Origin: Flavobacteriales bacterium
GTDB lineage: Bacteria; Bacteroidota; Bacteroidia; Flavobacteriales_D; Crocinitomicaceae
NCBI GenBank assembly: GCA_947449575.1
Contig: CANFRV010000020.1
Location: 1-64,000 of the forward strand
Reading direction: 5' to 3'
Length of the DNA stretch: 64,000 nt
Shown here: positions 26,807 to 37,571 of the stretch, in pieces
How positions within the stretch are numbered: position 1 is the stretch's first letter
How the letters are laid out: each line of letters opens with the position of its first letter
Notes under the pieces: generated by a model
What the model was told of the DNA's origin: nothing
Databases searched by the model: none
The model's input: only the letters and a program-made list of their open reading frames with translations
Made by a program: the position numbers and the translations under genes

Positions 26807-27128
26807 GTAAAATAATAGTTATAATATCTTGTAAACGAATTTTTTATAAAAAAAGTTGCGTTTATTTGCACAAAGGTAAATCAAAAAGTTTACTTGCATT
26901 TAAAAAGCGTCCCAAACGTTCATTCAAAAACTTAAAATAAGTGAAGTCCAATTTAAAATCATGTGCTAGAACGATATACTATCACAAGCTTTAATTAAAA
27001 CTCGTATAAAAGTAAATTCTGAGCAAGTAAATGTGATTTTGTATTCTAACGTTGTCCGGTCATAAATTATATTTTAACTTTGCGTAAATTTTTTTTAATT
27101 AGAAAGCATTATAGTATTAATAAAAGAT
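26807..27128. other. Divergent intergenic region, 322 bases
   Basis: No gene is supported here. It separates the divergent T9SS gene and the lipoprotein pair. It holds a minus-strand -7 match (CAAAGGTA at 26871-26878, read TACCTTTG) and a plus-strand promoter (27051-27082). The rest is AT-rich with no clear hairpin or ORF. Confidence 0.6.
27051..27082 (+). promoter_or_regulatory. Promoter of the lipoprotein pair
   Basis: TAACTTTG (27075-27082) is an exact match to the -7 consensus TAnnTTTG, and GTTG (27051-27054) sits 20 bases upstream as a weak -33 box. The start would lie near 27088, about 40 bases before the ATG at 27129. Confidence 0.55.
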
Positions 27129-28142
27129 ATGAGAACTAAATTCCTGAATCAAAGTCTTATTCTATTTTTATTTACTTTGTTACTTATTTCATGCAGAGGT
27201 AAGGAACATCCTCCTATTTCATTTTATTACTGGAAACAGACATTTGAATTAACAAAGGAGCAGAGTACGATGCTGAAAGAAGCGAATGTGAAGCGATTGT
27301 TTGTTAAGTTCTTCGATGTAATTCTTGATGAAAATAAGCAAGCGAAACCAATGTCTAAGATTGATTTCAAACAGTCAACAAATCTAGAAGTGGTTCCATG
27401 TGTTTTCATCCAAAATGAAGTATTTCTAGATAATAAACAAGTTGAAAATTTAGCGAAGAAAATTTCAAAACTTATAATTGACATAGCTCATCATCAAAAA
27501 TTAAAAGTGCATGAAGTTCAAATCGACTGCGATTGGACCCAAGGAACGCGCGATTCGTATTTTTCGTTTCTCAAGGAGTTGCAAAAGCAACAAGCGAATA
27601 TCAACCTTGTTTGCACCATTAGATTGCATCAAATTAAGTATCAGAAAAGTTCAGGAATTCCTCCTGTAAAAAAAGGACTTTTGATGTGCTATAATATGGA
27701 TGAAATAGATGAATTTACAACGCCAAATTCCATTGTTTCACAAAAGGTCTTTAAGCAATATATTCAAGAAAATACTAATTATCCAATTGCATTGGATTTG
27801 GCCTTACCAATTTATCAGTGGGGATTGATTTTTCGCCTAGGTAAATTAAATATCATTTCGAACGATCTAAATAGTGATGATCTCAAAAATCGATCTATCA
27901 GTAAAGTGGGTGAAAACACGTTTAAGGTCAAAGAAAATGTTGTTGTCAATCAAACCAATCTGTGCAAAGGAGATCTCATCCGTTTCGAAACTTCTCCCCA
28001 AGAGGATTTATTCCAAATAGCTAAACATTTTAAGAAAACAAATCTTACCTTTGATCAACTTATTTTTTACCATATCAGTCAAGATAATTTAAATACATAC
28101 CATGAAGCAACTTTATCAGAGATCAATAGCCTTATTCCTTAG
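27129..28142 (+). CDS. Unknown lipoprotein, TIM-barrel-like
   Basis: A 337-residue predicted lipoprotein with a lipobox LLISC (Cys near residue 22). I do not recognise a named family. The pattern of strands, FYYWKQ near the start, VKRLFVKFFDV, EVQIDCDWTQGTRDSYFSFL in the middle, then CTIRLHQIKY and MCYNM, resembles the DxD-type strand ends of TIM-barrel glycoside hydrolase-like proteins such as DUF3142. That is inference from pattern. It overlaps the next gene by 41 bases, so the two are translationally linked. Confidence 0.7.
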   Translation: MRTKFLNQSLILFLFTLLLISCRGKEHPPISFYYWKQTFELTKEQSTMLKEANVKRLFVKFFDVILDENKQAKPMSKIDFKQSTNLEVVPCVFIQNEVFLDNKQVENLAKKISKLIIDIAHHQKLKVHEVQIDCDWTQGTRDSYFSFLKELQKQQANINLVCTIRLHQIKYQKSSGIPPVKKGLLMCYNMDEIDEFTTPNSIVSQKVFKQYIQENTNYPIALDLALPIYQWGLIFRLGKLNIISNDLNSDDLKNRSISKVGENTFKVKENVVVNQTNLCKGDLIRFETSPQEDLFQIAKHFKKTNLTFDQLIFYHISQDNLNTYHEATLSEINSLIP

Positions 28143-30501
28143 TTTCCTAATTACATTTCAATCCATATCATGCGCCTGGAGTCCATACATGGAATATGAT
28201 ATGCTTTTTGATCGTGACTATGTTTTTAACCATACTAAGAAAAATTCCAGTTTCAACGCATGGTATTATAATGTTGATCTCTATGATAATGAAAATTTGA
28301 AGAGTCAAAATGCTGAAAATTGGTCAGTTTTTCTAGAAGGTGCCTTTCGTAAAGAGGACCTAGTAAAGTTTATCTATCGTGAGGAAACAAAATTTGCTGC
28401 GCGTGATAAGGAACTAATGGTATTGCGAACCAAACGATTGAAAGCCTTAACATCTGCTCAGAAGGAAATACAATTTGTTGACTGTATTGGATTTGCGTTA
28501 AAGGTTGAAAAACTATTAGCAAACTATGCCCAAGATCCTTGGGAGGATAAACCTAAAAAAATTGTACTAACGGATTTTACTCCTTTAATCAATCAAGCAA
28601 CTTCGCAAATAAACACAAATCAAGATGTTTTTTTAAAAGAAAGATATGCCTTTCAATTGTTGAAACTCTATCGATATAGCAAACAATATAGTGCGTTTAT
28701 ATCAAATTTTAAAAAGTATTTTGACGGCAAACAAAGTATGATGAGTTTTTGGGCAATGGAACATTTTGCGGGAGTCTTATCAGAATTAAAGAAAACCGCT
28801 GAAGCAAATTACTATTTTACCAAGGTATACGTTAATTGCCCAGCGAAGCGCAGCACTGCTTATTTAAGTATGAAATTAAAGTCTCCTGCAGATTTTAGTC
28901 AAACCTTGCTTCTATGTGCAAACGATGAGGAAAAAATGGCACTCTATTACATTCATGCGATGCAGACGAAAATGTTAGCTTTGTCCGATTTAAAAGAAAT
29001 CAGTCAGCATCTCGGAAATCACGAATATGCACGTGTCGTGATGTCTCATGAGATCAATAAGTTGGAGAAAATAGAGTTGACGAAACTTAATTCTGAAGAA
29101 GACGAACAATATTTAGGTGATCGTATTAGAGAACTTCGATTATTAAAGGATCAAGTTCCTGCTTATATTAAGGAATTGATTCAATTGAATCAAGGAATGC
29201 TGGCAAAGGATGACAATGACCAATTCTGGCATTTATCTCTTGCATACTTATATTATTTAGATGCACAATATGATAGTTGTTCAAATGTGTTGAGCGAAAT
29301 ACATCCTTCGAGTCCAGAAATACAGAAGCAATATGATATTATTTATTGTGTTAATTATTTGGATGCAAGAACATCTCTAACTGTGGAGGATGAAAATGTC
29401 ATCGGAGAGAAATTGTATGCAATCAATGAAAACAATCCCAATTACCCTTTCATAAACGGTGATGCATTATCAAAGTCTTCGTATGGAAATGAGAGTTTTT
29501 TGATGGAAGAATATAATACCATTAATGAATTCATTTTCAAAAAAATAGCAGCTCGATACCTCTACTCGAATTCTTTTATTAATTTAATTTTCTCTGGTGA
29601 ATTTTTCTCTAATGATTTATGTATAAAATCTACTACTTTCTCGGAAGATGAGGGAAATAACTCATCGAATTTCAAAATAAAAGTGGCTGACATAGATCGA
29701 CTTATTGTGGATTTGAAACGAACACCAGAGACTAAATTATCGCTTTTTGCAGCATCTTATTATTTTCAACCCCCATCTTATTCTAATGAGGAAGAGGAAG
29801 AATCTCCGAAATTACCGACTTTGCATTTTACTATTTGTGAGCAAAAATTAAATGAATTGAAAGCAACTATTTTAATGCGAAATCCAGCTAACATAGATCA
29901 GGTAATCGATATTTACTCATCACTTCCGGGCGATTTAACCAATCGATATTATGTATATGGTAGTCCTTTCACTTATAGCTCCAAAACACCTAATTTTGCC
30001 CATCACGATGAAATTCAGGATCAATTTCCAAAAATCAATCGATTGACATTTGCACTAAAAATGAAGCAATTGATGGGACAGCCAATGACAGCGGAGAATG
30101 CATTTCAGCTGGCTCTAGGGTATTATAATAGTAGTTATTATGGTTTACAATGGAAATTGTTAGCGTATTATCGACCGTATAGCAGTCCCGATGGAAATGT
30201 AGACATGAGCGTGGTAGAAAATTACTTGAATACCGCACTTTCACTCGGCGGACTCTCTCAGGAAAGACAGGCACAAGCTTATTTTATGTTGGCAAGATGT
30301 GAGCAGAATCGGTACGCCTTGAACAATGGTCCTTTTCCTGAAGGAGACGATTATGAAGGAGGTTTTACAGATTACTTCAATGAAATGAAGTTGTCAGGTA
30401 GTATGCGTAATCTTCAAAAGTTAGCTTCCAATTATTACGGGACTGCTACCTATCAAGAAATAATTCGAGAATGTAAGTATTTCAATTACTATTTGAATTA
30501 A
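28102..30501 (+). CDS. Large unknown lipoprotein, helical-repeat-like
   Basis: A 799-residue protein with its own lipoprotein signal (hydrophobic stretch from residue 9 and QSISC near residue 24). The body is mostly helical with many Tyr, Leu and Lys residues (for example YAFQLLKLYRYSKQYSAF, DDNDQFWHLSLAYLYYLDAQY, QERQAQAYFMLARCEQNRYAL), suggesting TPR-like repeats, but no named domain is recognised. Its start lies 41 bases inside the preceding lipoprotein gene in another frame. The pair is probably functionally linked at the cell envelope; the role is unknown. Confidence 0.7.
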   Translation: MKQLYQRSIALFLSFLITFQSISCAWSPYMEYDMLFDRDYVFNHTKKNSSFNAWYYNVDLYDNENLKSQNAENWSVFLEGAFRKEDLVKFIYREETKFAARDKELMVLRTKRLKALTSAQKEIQFVDCIGFALKVEKLLANYAQDPWEDKPKKIVLTDFTPLINQATSQINTNQDVFLKERYAFQLLKLYRYSKQYSAFISNFKKYFDGKQSMMSFWAMEHFAGVLSELKKTAEANYYFTKVYVNCPAKRSTAYLSMKLKSPADFSQTLLLCANDEEKMALYYIHAMQTKMLALSDLKEISQHLGNHEYARVVMSHEINKLEKIELTKLNSEEDEQYLGDRIRELRLLKDQVPAYIKELIQLNQGMLAKDDNDQFWHLSLAYLYYLDAQYDSCSNVLSEIHPSSPEIQKQYDIIYCVNYLDARTSLTVEDENVIGEKLYAINENNPNYPFINGDALSKSSYGNESFLMEEYNTINEFIFKKIAARYLYSNSFINLIFSGEFFSNDLCIKSTTFSEDEGNNSSNFKIKVADIDRLIVDLKRTPETKLSLFAASYYFQPPSYSNEEEEESPKLPTLHFTICEQKLNELKATILMRNPANIDQVIDIYSSLPGDLTNRYYVYGSPFTYSSKTPNFAHHDEIQDQFPKINRLTFALKMKQLMGQPMTAENAFQLALGYYNSSYYGLQWKLLAYYRPYSSPDGNVDMSVVENYLNTALSLGGLSQERQAQAYFMLARCEQNRYALNNGPFPEGDDYEGGFTDYFNEMKLSGSMRNLQKLASNYYGTATYQEIIRECKYFNYYLN

Positions 30502-30733
30502 GGCGAAAAGCTTGTTTGCAGTAGATCTTTAAATTGTAAATTACTTTCTGAAAATATTAATCTAATTGAGGTTAATAACAAAATGTTAGCCAAAAATTTA
30601 TTATTTATGGTCAGTTCAAAAGTTTTGGTTTATTATCTTCTTTTTTGAAAATAGTCTATATTTCTCTTATTAGAGCGTGCATTTTTAGCTGTCTCCCTTA
30701 CTTATAGGGATTGGTTTTAAATTCTTAAAAGAA

Positions 30734-30769
30734 GGAACATAAATTTGTTGATAATTTTACATATGTTCC
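30734..30769. promoter_or_regulatory. Inverted repeat GGAACATA-N20-TATGTTCC
   Basis: Two perfect 8-base half-sites in opposite orientation, 20 bases apart, lie about 35 bases upstream of the gdhA -7 element. The position fits binding of a dimeric regulator, but no regulator is known for it. Confidence 0.45.
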
Positions 30770-30803
30770 AAGGATAAAAGTGACAAAGCATATAAAAAAA
30801 AGG

Positions 30804-30811
30804 TACATTTG
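30804..30811 (+). promoter_or_regulatory. Putative -7 element for gdhA
   Basis: TACATTTG matches TAnnTTTG exactly, 27 bases before the gdhA ATG. A -33 TTTG is not present, so the promoter may need an activator. Confidence 0.5.
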
Positions 30812-30826
30812 CCCCGTTGATTTTAA

Positions 30827-32194
<1,368 letters not shown>

Positions 32195-32214
32195 TATAAA
32201 TACTAATTTCAAGC

Positions 32215-32244
32215 AGGTCGGTTTCTTTGGGAACCGACCTTTTT
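32215..32244 (+). terminator. Terminator of gdhA
   Basis: A 9-bp perfect stem AGGTCGGTT/AACCGACCT (32215-32223 with 32232-32240) is followed by T4, 20 bases after the gdhA stop codon. Confidence 0.93.
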
Positions 32245-32342
32245 GTATTAAGAAGTGTATGTTTTTTAGATAGTAGATTTTTAGAAAATAGACATTCGAC
32301 TTATTGAGATTTGATTTCAATTGTTAATTCAGTGTATTGATT

Positions 32343-34346
32343 ATGGAGACATTAGAAAAAAGATATATAGACTACGATCGAACAGGTTTTGGTGATGATG
32401 AATTACTAAGTATTTACACAAAATTAGTTCGTCCTCGATTAATCGAAGAAAGAATGTTGATTTTGTTGCGTCAAGGAAAAATTACCAAATGGTTTTCAGG
32501 CTGGGGGCAAGAAGGAGTTTCTGTGGGTTCTGCGTATGCGATGAATCGTGATGAATATATCCTTCCAATGCACAGAAATTTAGGTGTTTTTACATCACGA
32601 GATATTCCTTTACGAAAATTATTTGCCCAATTTCAAGGGAAACTATCTGGTTTTACGAAAGGTAGAGATCGCTCTTTTCATTTTGGAACGCAAGAGTATA
32701 ACTTAGTAGGAATGATTTCTCACTTAGGACCGCAATTAGGGATTGCTGATGGTATTGCTTTGGCTTCTGTTTTGAAGAATGAAAAAAAAGCAACATTGGT
32801 TTTTACTGGTGACGGTGGAGCGAGTGAAGGAGATTTTCATGAATCTTTAAATGTTGCTTCTGTATGGGATTTACCGGTTATTTTTGCAGTTGAAAATAAT
32901 TGTTGGGGGCTTTCTACTCCTAGTGTCGAGCAATTTAGATGTAAGCAATTTATCGATAAAGGAATTGGATATGGGGTTGAAGCTGTTCAAGTAAATGGAA
33001 ATAATATTTTAGCGGTCATCAATACGGTTCGCAAAATTACTGCTGAAATTAGAGAAAATCCAAGACCAGTTTTACTTGAACTAATGACGTTCAGAATGAG
33101 AGGTCATGAAGAGGCTTCAGGTACAAAATATTATCCAGAAGGTTTACAAGATGAATGGATGAAACAAGATCCAATTGCTAATTATGAATTATTCTTAAAA
33201 GAGCAAGGGTTATTAACTGATGCATTAATTACGACAATTAGCGATTCCATAAAGGCTGAAATTGTAGATGAATTCGAAATTGCATTTCAGGAAGAAGCTG
33301 TTCCAGTAAATATGGAAAATGAGCTGAATGATGTATATGCACCTTTTAATCAGGTAGTGATTTCTCCAGAAACTTCAAATAAAACAGAAAAAAGATTTAT
33401 TGATGGAATACAAGATGGACTTCGTCAATCGATGGAGAAATATCCAGAATTAGTCATCATGGGACAAGATATTGCAGAATATGGAGGTGCTTTTAAAGTT
33501 ACTGAAGGTTTTGTAGATCTTTTTGGAAAAGGTAGGGTGAGAAATACACCAATTTGTGAATCAGCAATTGTTGGTGCTGGTTTAGGTTTGTCAATAGCGG
33601 GAATGAAAGCAATTGTTGAGATGCAATTTGCGGATTTCGTTACCTGTGGATTTAATCAAATCGTTAATAATTTGGCTAAATTACATTGGAGATGGGGTGA
33701 AAAAGCGGACGTTGTTGTTCGAATGCCTACTGGAGCTGGTTCAGCTGCTGGTCCTTTCCATTCTCAAAGTAATGAAGCGTGGTTTTTCCATACTCCAGGA
33801 TTGAAAATTGTATATCCTTCTTCTGTTGAAGATGCCAAAGGATTATTAAATGCAGCAATTGAAGACCCGAATCCTGTCTTGTTTTTTGAACACAAAAATC
33901 TATACAGAAGTTTAAAAGAAGATCTGTCAGATGATTATTTCACGGTCGAAATAGGAAAAGCCAGAACCGTAAGAGAAGGAGATGACATTACAATTATCAC
34001 TTATGGAATGGGCGTTCACTGGGCAAAAGAGATCTTAGATGAACATCCGGAAATTAATGCAGAACTTATCGATTTACGTACTCTTTTACCTTTAGATACA
34101 GAAGCAATTTATAAAGCAGTTAGAAAAACCGGGAAGGTAATAGTTCTGCACGAAGATTGTATGACAGGTGGAATTGGGGGTGAGTTAGTAGCATTGATTA
34201 ATGAAAATTGTTTCAATGATTTGGACGCTCCAGTAAAACGTATCGCTTCAATCGATACGCCAGTTCCATTTGATGCAGATTTAGAAATTCAGTTTTTACC
34301 GAAAGGGAGGTTTGAAACTGCTTTGGTTGAATTGGCTCGATATTAA
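32343..34346 (+). CDS. Branched-chain 2-oxoacid dehydrogenase E1, fused alpha-beta
   Basis: Thiamine-diphosphate enzyme of the 2-oxoisovalerate (branched-chain 2-oxoacid) dehydrogenase complex. Residues 1-330 form the alpha part with the TPP motif GDGGASEGDFHESLN...NN, and about 345-667 form the beta part (MGQDIAEYGGAF, ADFVTCGFNQI, HSQSNEAWFFHTPGLK). The fused 667-residue form is common in Bacteroidota. I take ATG 32343 as the start; an in-frame TTG lies two codons upstream. E2 and E3 genes are not nearby. The closed transcript ends at the terminator at 34396-34422. Substrate range beyond branched-chain oxoacids is uncertain. Confidence 0.9.
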   Translation: METLEKRYIDYDRTGFGDDELLSIYTKLVRPRLIEERMLILLRQGKITKWFSGWGQEGVSVGSAYAMNRDEYILPMHRNLGVFTSRDIPLRKLFAQFQGKLSGFTKGRDRSFHFGTQEYNLVGMISHLGPQLGIADGIALASVLKNEKKATLVFTGDGGASEGDFHESLNVASVWDLPVIFAVENNCWGLSTPSVEQFRCKQFIDKGIGYGVEAVQVNGNNILAVINTVRKITAEIRENPRPVLLELMTFRMRGHEEASGTKYYPEGLQDEWMKQDPIANYELFLKEQGLLTDALITTISDSIKAEIVDEFEIAFQEEAVPVNMENELNDVYAPFNQVVISPETSNKTEKRFIDGIQDGLRQSMEKYPELVIMGQDIAEYGGAFKVTEGFVDLFGKGRVRNTPICESAIVGAGLGLSIAGMKAIVEMQFADFVTCGFNQIVNNLAKLHWRWGEKADVVVRMPTGAGSAAGPFHSQSNEAWFFHTPGLKIVYPSSVEDAKGLLNAAIEDPNPVLFFEHKNLYRSLKEDLSDDYFTVEIGKARTVREGDDITIITYGMGVHWAKEILDEHPEINAELIDLRTLLPLDTEAIYKAVRKTGKVIVLHEDCMTGGIGGELVALINENCFNDLDAPVKRIASIDTPVPFDADLEIQFLPKGRFETALVELARY

Positions 34347-34395
34347 CGCTAAGAGATAGATACAAAATAAGATTTAGATTTCACTAAACGCATAG

Positions 34396-34422
34396 CTCGC
34401 TTCTTTTTGGAGCGAGTTTTTT
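34396..34422 (+). terminator. Terminator of the E1 gene
   Basis: An 8-bp stem (CTCGCTTC with GGAGCGAG, one G-U pair, 34396-34403 with 34409-34416) is followed by T6, 50 bases after the stop codon. Confidence 0.9.
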
Positions 34423-34437
34423 ATTATATATCCTCCC

Positions 34438-34536
34438 TATTGATTTGGATTTTTATCATTTAATACCAATTATTGATTTGGATTTTTATCATTTAATACT
34501 AATTATTGATTTGGATTTTTATCATTTAATATGTAT
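34438..34536 (+). repeat. 33-bp direct repeat, three copies
   Basis: Three contiguous copies of a 33-base unit start at 34438, 34471 and 34504 with TATTGATTTGGATTTTTATC. Copies 1 and 2 differ at one base, and copy 3 differs only in its last five bases, where the -7 box of the next gene begins. There are no spacers, so it is not a CRISPR array. The array ends 27 bases before the start of the ATPase gene. Confidence 0.95.
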
Positions 34537-34541
34537 ATTTG
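34510..34541 (+). promoter_or_regulatory. Promoter of the DUF4143 ATPase gene
   Basis: TTTG (34510-34513) in repeat copy 3 and TATATTTG (34534-34541) are 20 bases apart and match the Bacteroidota consensus exactly. The start would be near 34547, giving a short leader of about 17 bases. Confidence 0.75.
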
Positions 34542-34563
34542 ATTTTAATTTTGATTAGTTGGT

Positions 34564-35877
34564 ATGTATTTAGAGAGAGAAATAGACAAAGAACTCTTTA
34601 TTTGGAAAGAATCAAATGGGAGGAAGCCTTTGATTTTAAGGGGTGCTAGGCAGGTTGGAAAATCTTCTGCTGTGAGGAATATTGGTACTAAATTCAAGTA
34701 CTTCATAGAAATAAATTTAGATGAAAGTGCTCATCTACGTTCTTTGTTTGAAAATGAGATGACTGTTGCAGAAATTATCGAGCAATTATCGGTTATTACA
34801 CAAACGCCAATTATTCCGGGAGAAACGTTGATTTTCATTGACGAAATTCAAGCATGTATACCTGCAATTTCTGCTTTGCGCTATTTTTATGAGAATTCTC
34901 CAGATTTACATGTTATTGCAGCAGGCTCTTTAGTAGAATTTGCGTTATCAGAAATTCCTTCATTTGCAGTTGGAAGAATTAGATCTATGTTTATGTATCC
35001 ATTCTCATTTGAAGAATTTTTACTTGCCAATAAGGAAAAAGGTTTGTTAAATGCATTGAATATTGCTACTACAAAAAAGCCGCTTGCTGATATTTTTCAT
35101 GAAAAATTAAAAAAGTATCTAAAGAAGTTTTTAATAATTGGAGGAATGCCAGAAGCCGTTAGAACATATGTTTCTACAGGAAATCTGCTAGAAGTTCAGA
35201 GAGTTTTGGATGATTTGGTTTTGTCGATACAAGTAGATTTTTCTAAATACAAAAATCGAGTTCCAGCATTAAGAATTAAGGAGGTTTTTAATACAGTTGT
35301 GCAGCAAGCTGGTTGCAAGTTTAGTTATTCATATCCAAATGCTACTCTTACAAATATTCAGATTAAAGAGGCTTTGTTACTATTAGAAATGGCAGGTTTA
35401 CTATACAGTGTGACGCATTCTGCATGTAACGGAATTCCTTTGGGTGCAGAAATAAATACTAAAAAGAGAAAAATATTACTTTTTGATACGGGGATTTATC
35501 AACGAATTTTGGGATTAGACATTGCAATATTACTATTAGAAAATGATGTGAATATAATCAATAAGGGAAATATTTCAGAATTGTTTGTAGGATTAGAATT
35601 ATTAAAAAACACTTCATGCTATGAGAAACATGATTTGTATTATTGGCAACGAGACAAGAAAAATAGTCAAGCTGAAGTTGATTATGTCATTCAACAACAA
35701 GAGAAAATAATACCATTGGAAGTAAAAGCTGGCACAAAAGGTTCTATGCAGAGTATGTATTTGTTTTTACAAGAGAAAAAAAAGGATTTTGGTATTCGTT
35801 TATCAATGGAAAATTTTTCGGAAATAGAGAAAGTGAAAATCTATCCTTTATATGCAGTTAGGAATTTATTTTTGTAA
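34564..35877 (+). CDS. AAA+ ATPase with DUF4143 domain
   Basis: A 437-residue protein of the ATP-binding DUF4143 group, a family scattered widely among bacteria and archaea. The N-terminal AAA module has Walker A GARQVGKSSAV (near 26-36) and Walker B TLIFIDEIQA. The C-terminal DUF4143 part (about 200-437) includes LFDTGIYQRILGL and a nuclease-like segment AEVDYVIQQ...LEVKAG, resembling a PD-(D/E)XK-fold core. The biological role is not established. It has its own promoter behind a 33-bp tandem repeat, which together with the patchy family distribution suggests an accessory gene gained by transfer. Confidence 0.9.
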   Translation: MYLEREIDKELFIWKESNGRKPLILRGARQVGKSSAVRNIGTKFKYFIEINLDESAHLRSLFENEMTVAEIIEQLSVITQTPIIPGETLIFIDEIQACIPAISALRYFYENSPDLHVIAAGSLVEFALSEIPSFAVGRIRSMFMYPFSFEEFLLANKEKGLLNALNIATTKKPLADIFHEKLKKYLKKFLIIGGMPEAVRTYVSTGNLLEVQRVLDDLVLSIQVDFSKYKNRVPALRIKEVFNTVVQQAGCKFSYSYPNATLTNIQIKEALLLLEMAGLLYSVTHSACNGIPLGAEINTKKRKILLFDTGIYQRILGLDIAILLLENDVNIINKGNISELFVGLELLKNTSCYEKHDLYYWQRDKKNSQAEVDYVIQQQEKIIPLEVKAGTKGSMQSMYLFLQEKKKDFGIRLSMENFSEIEKVKIYPLYAVRNLFL

Positions 35878-35956
35878 TGAAATAGACTTATTTTTCTACC
35901 TTTGTCCAATAAATAAAATGATTTTTAATATTTTATTTTAATCAAAAAATAAGAAG

Positions 35957-36538
35957 ATGAATATCGAAAAGGATTTGCTTTCAAGAAGTGGTTCAAAATG
36001 TGAACTTTGTGGTTCAGAAAATGAATTAACAAGTTATGAGGTTGCACCATTACAAAATAATGGTCGTGTGGATGATTATATTTTAGCTTGTTCTACTTGT
36101 AAAGGGCAAATCGAGAATCCGGATACAATTAATGCAAATCATTGGCGTTGTTTAAATGATAGTATGTGGAGTGAAGTCCCTGCCGTTCAGGTAATGGCTT
36201 GGAGAATGTTGCAACGTTTGAAATCACATGGTTGGCCGCAGGATCTATTAGATATGCTTTATTTGGATGAAGAAACTTTGACTTGGGCTAAAGCTACCGG
36301 CGAAGGAGAAGATAAAGAAGCGGAAGATTTTCATAAAGATTGTAATGGAATTAGACTAGAACATGGAGATTCTGTTGTTTTAATAAAAGATTTGAAAGTT
36401 GGAGGAGGTGGATCTTTAACTGCCAAAAGAGGAACTGCAGTTCGAAATATTAAATTGGTGCACGATAACACTGATCATATTGAAGGGAAAGTGGAAGGGC
36501 AAACAATTGTGATTTTAACTCAATACGTCAAAAAATAG
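35957..36538 (+). CDS. PhnA-like zinc-ribbon protein
   Basis: A 193-residue protein of the PhnA/YjdM family. The N-terminal zinc ribbon has CELC near residue 18 and CSTC near 48, and the C-terminal domain carries the PhnA signature DCNGIRLEHGDSVVLIKDLKV followed by a beta-barrel with KRGTAVRNIKLV. The name comes from phosphonate gene clusters, but no phosphonate enzyme is visible and the function is not known. It stands between the ATPase and the convergent esterase gene. Confidence 0.9.
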   Translation: MNIEKDLLSRSGSKCELCGSENELTSYEVAPLQNNGRVDDYILACSTCKGQIENPDTINANHWRCLNDSMWSEVPAVQVMAWRMLQRLKSHGWPQDLLDMLYLDEETLTWAKATGEGEDKEAEDFHKDCNGIRLEHGDSVVLIKDLKVGGGGSLTAKRGTAVRNIKLVHDNTDHIEGKVEGQTIVILTQYVKK

Positions 36539-36565
36539 TTTGGCATTAAACCCACTAATTAATCG

Positions 36566-37537
36566 CTATTCCTGTTTTAGAATTCCGAATTCCTTTGCCG
36601 TTTGATAGGTAGAATGATATCCTTTGTCTACGCCAAAAATTCCTGTTTCTCCTCCTTCATTTATTTGGTTTCCAGGTTTTATGAGTAATTGATGACCTAA
36701 ATTATCAACCTCGTAAAGGGTTACGACTATATTTTCAAATTCATCTGTGTATTCTTTTCTTGTAATATCTTTTATACCCAAAAAAGTCGAATCAATTTTA
36801 TCTGGAATAGTATCTGAATTGTGCACACCTGTCCATTGATCAACGAGTAGGGAAGCGTTTTCAGGTGCAATGATTGGATCATTTTTTCCTTGATAAATTA
36901 TTATTTTAGGATACTGTCCATTATAGTTCGGATTTTGGTCTTTTATTGAGCTAATTAATCTTTCTCTAGGAAGCTGTATTTCCCCGAGCATTGCTTTCAT
37001 AGCCTCCGCTGGATTAGTAGCTATTTGATACGCTCCCCCTGCAAAAATAGCCGCAGCCTTAATTTTACTAGGATAAACTGCACTTACAATAACACTCATC
37101 GCAGCTCCTGCAGAAAGTCCTGTTATGAAAATTCTATTGGTGTCAATGAAATAATGCTCTTGCATATATGCAATCATTTCAAAGATGGACTGATTTTCTC
37201 CTTGGTTTTTTTGCTGGTCAACTTTAGTAAACCAATTGAAACATAACTGAGCATTATTTAAGAATTTTTGCTGTGGATAAACTACGATAAAATTGTTTCT
37301 ATCAGCTAATTTATTCCAACCGGTTAATTCGGCAACGTCATTGGCATTTTGAGTACATCCATGGAGAACAAGAACGAGTGGTTTGTTTTTTATCGTTTGT
37401 AGAGTGTCGGCATGAATAAACATTTTTAAATTACCAGGATTTGTTCCAAACGTTGGTATCTCTTTTAATGATTTTTGACTAAAAGAGAAAGTTACAGTAA
37501 CTAAACTAAAACAGAATAATGGGATAATTTTCAACAT
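36566..37537 (-). CDS. Secreted PHB-depolymerase-family esterase
   Basis: A 323-residue exported esterase. A signal peptide (about 1-20) precedes an alpha/beta-hydrolase fold with LVLHGCTQNANDVAE (oxyanion region), the nucleophile elbow GLSAGAAMS, a late Asp in IYQGKNDPIIAP and a His in VDNLGHQLLI. This is the poly(3-hydroxybutyrate) depolymerase/LpqC family, whose members also cleave feruloyl or acetyl esters of polysaccharides. The true substrate is unknown. It is 34 bases from a small secreted protein gene on the same strand. Confidence 0.88.
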   Translation of the reverse strand: MLKIIPLFCFSLVTVTFSFSQKSLKEIPTFGTNPGNLKMFIHADTLQTIKNKPLVLVLHGCTQNANDVAELTGWNKLADRNNFIVVYPQQKFLNNAQLCFNWFTKVDQQKNQGENQSIFEMIAYMQEHYFIDTNRIFITGLSAGAAMSVIVSAVYPSKIKAAAIFAGGAYQIATNPAEAMKAMLGEIQLPRERLISSIKDQNPNYNGQYPKIIIYQGKNDPIIAPENASLLVDQWTGVHNSDTIPDKIDSTFLGIKDITRKEYTDEFENIVVTLYEVDNLGHQLLIKPGNQINEGGETGIFGVDKGYHSTYQTAKEFGILKQE

Positions 37538-37571
37538 TTTTTTGATTCTTTGTAGATTTTTCTTTTACCAC

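Noticed and set aside
27129-28142. The overlap of 27129-28142 with 28102-30501 as a frameshifted single gene
   Set aside because: The second frame has its own lipoprotein signal peptide with a lipobox, so they are two proteins.
34438-34536. 33-bp repeat as a CRISPR array
   Set aside because: The copies are contiguous, with no spacers, and end at a promoter. No cas genes are present.
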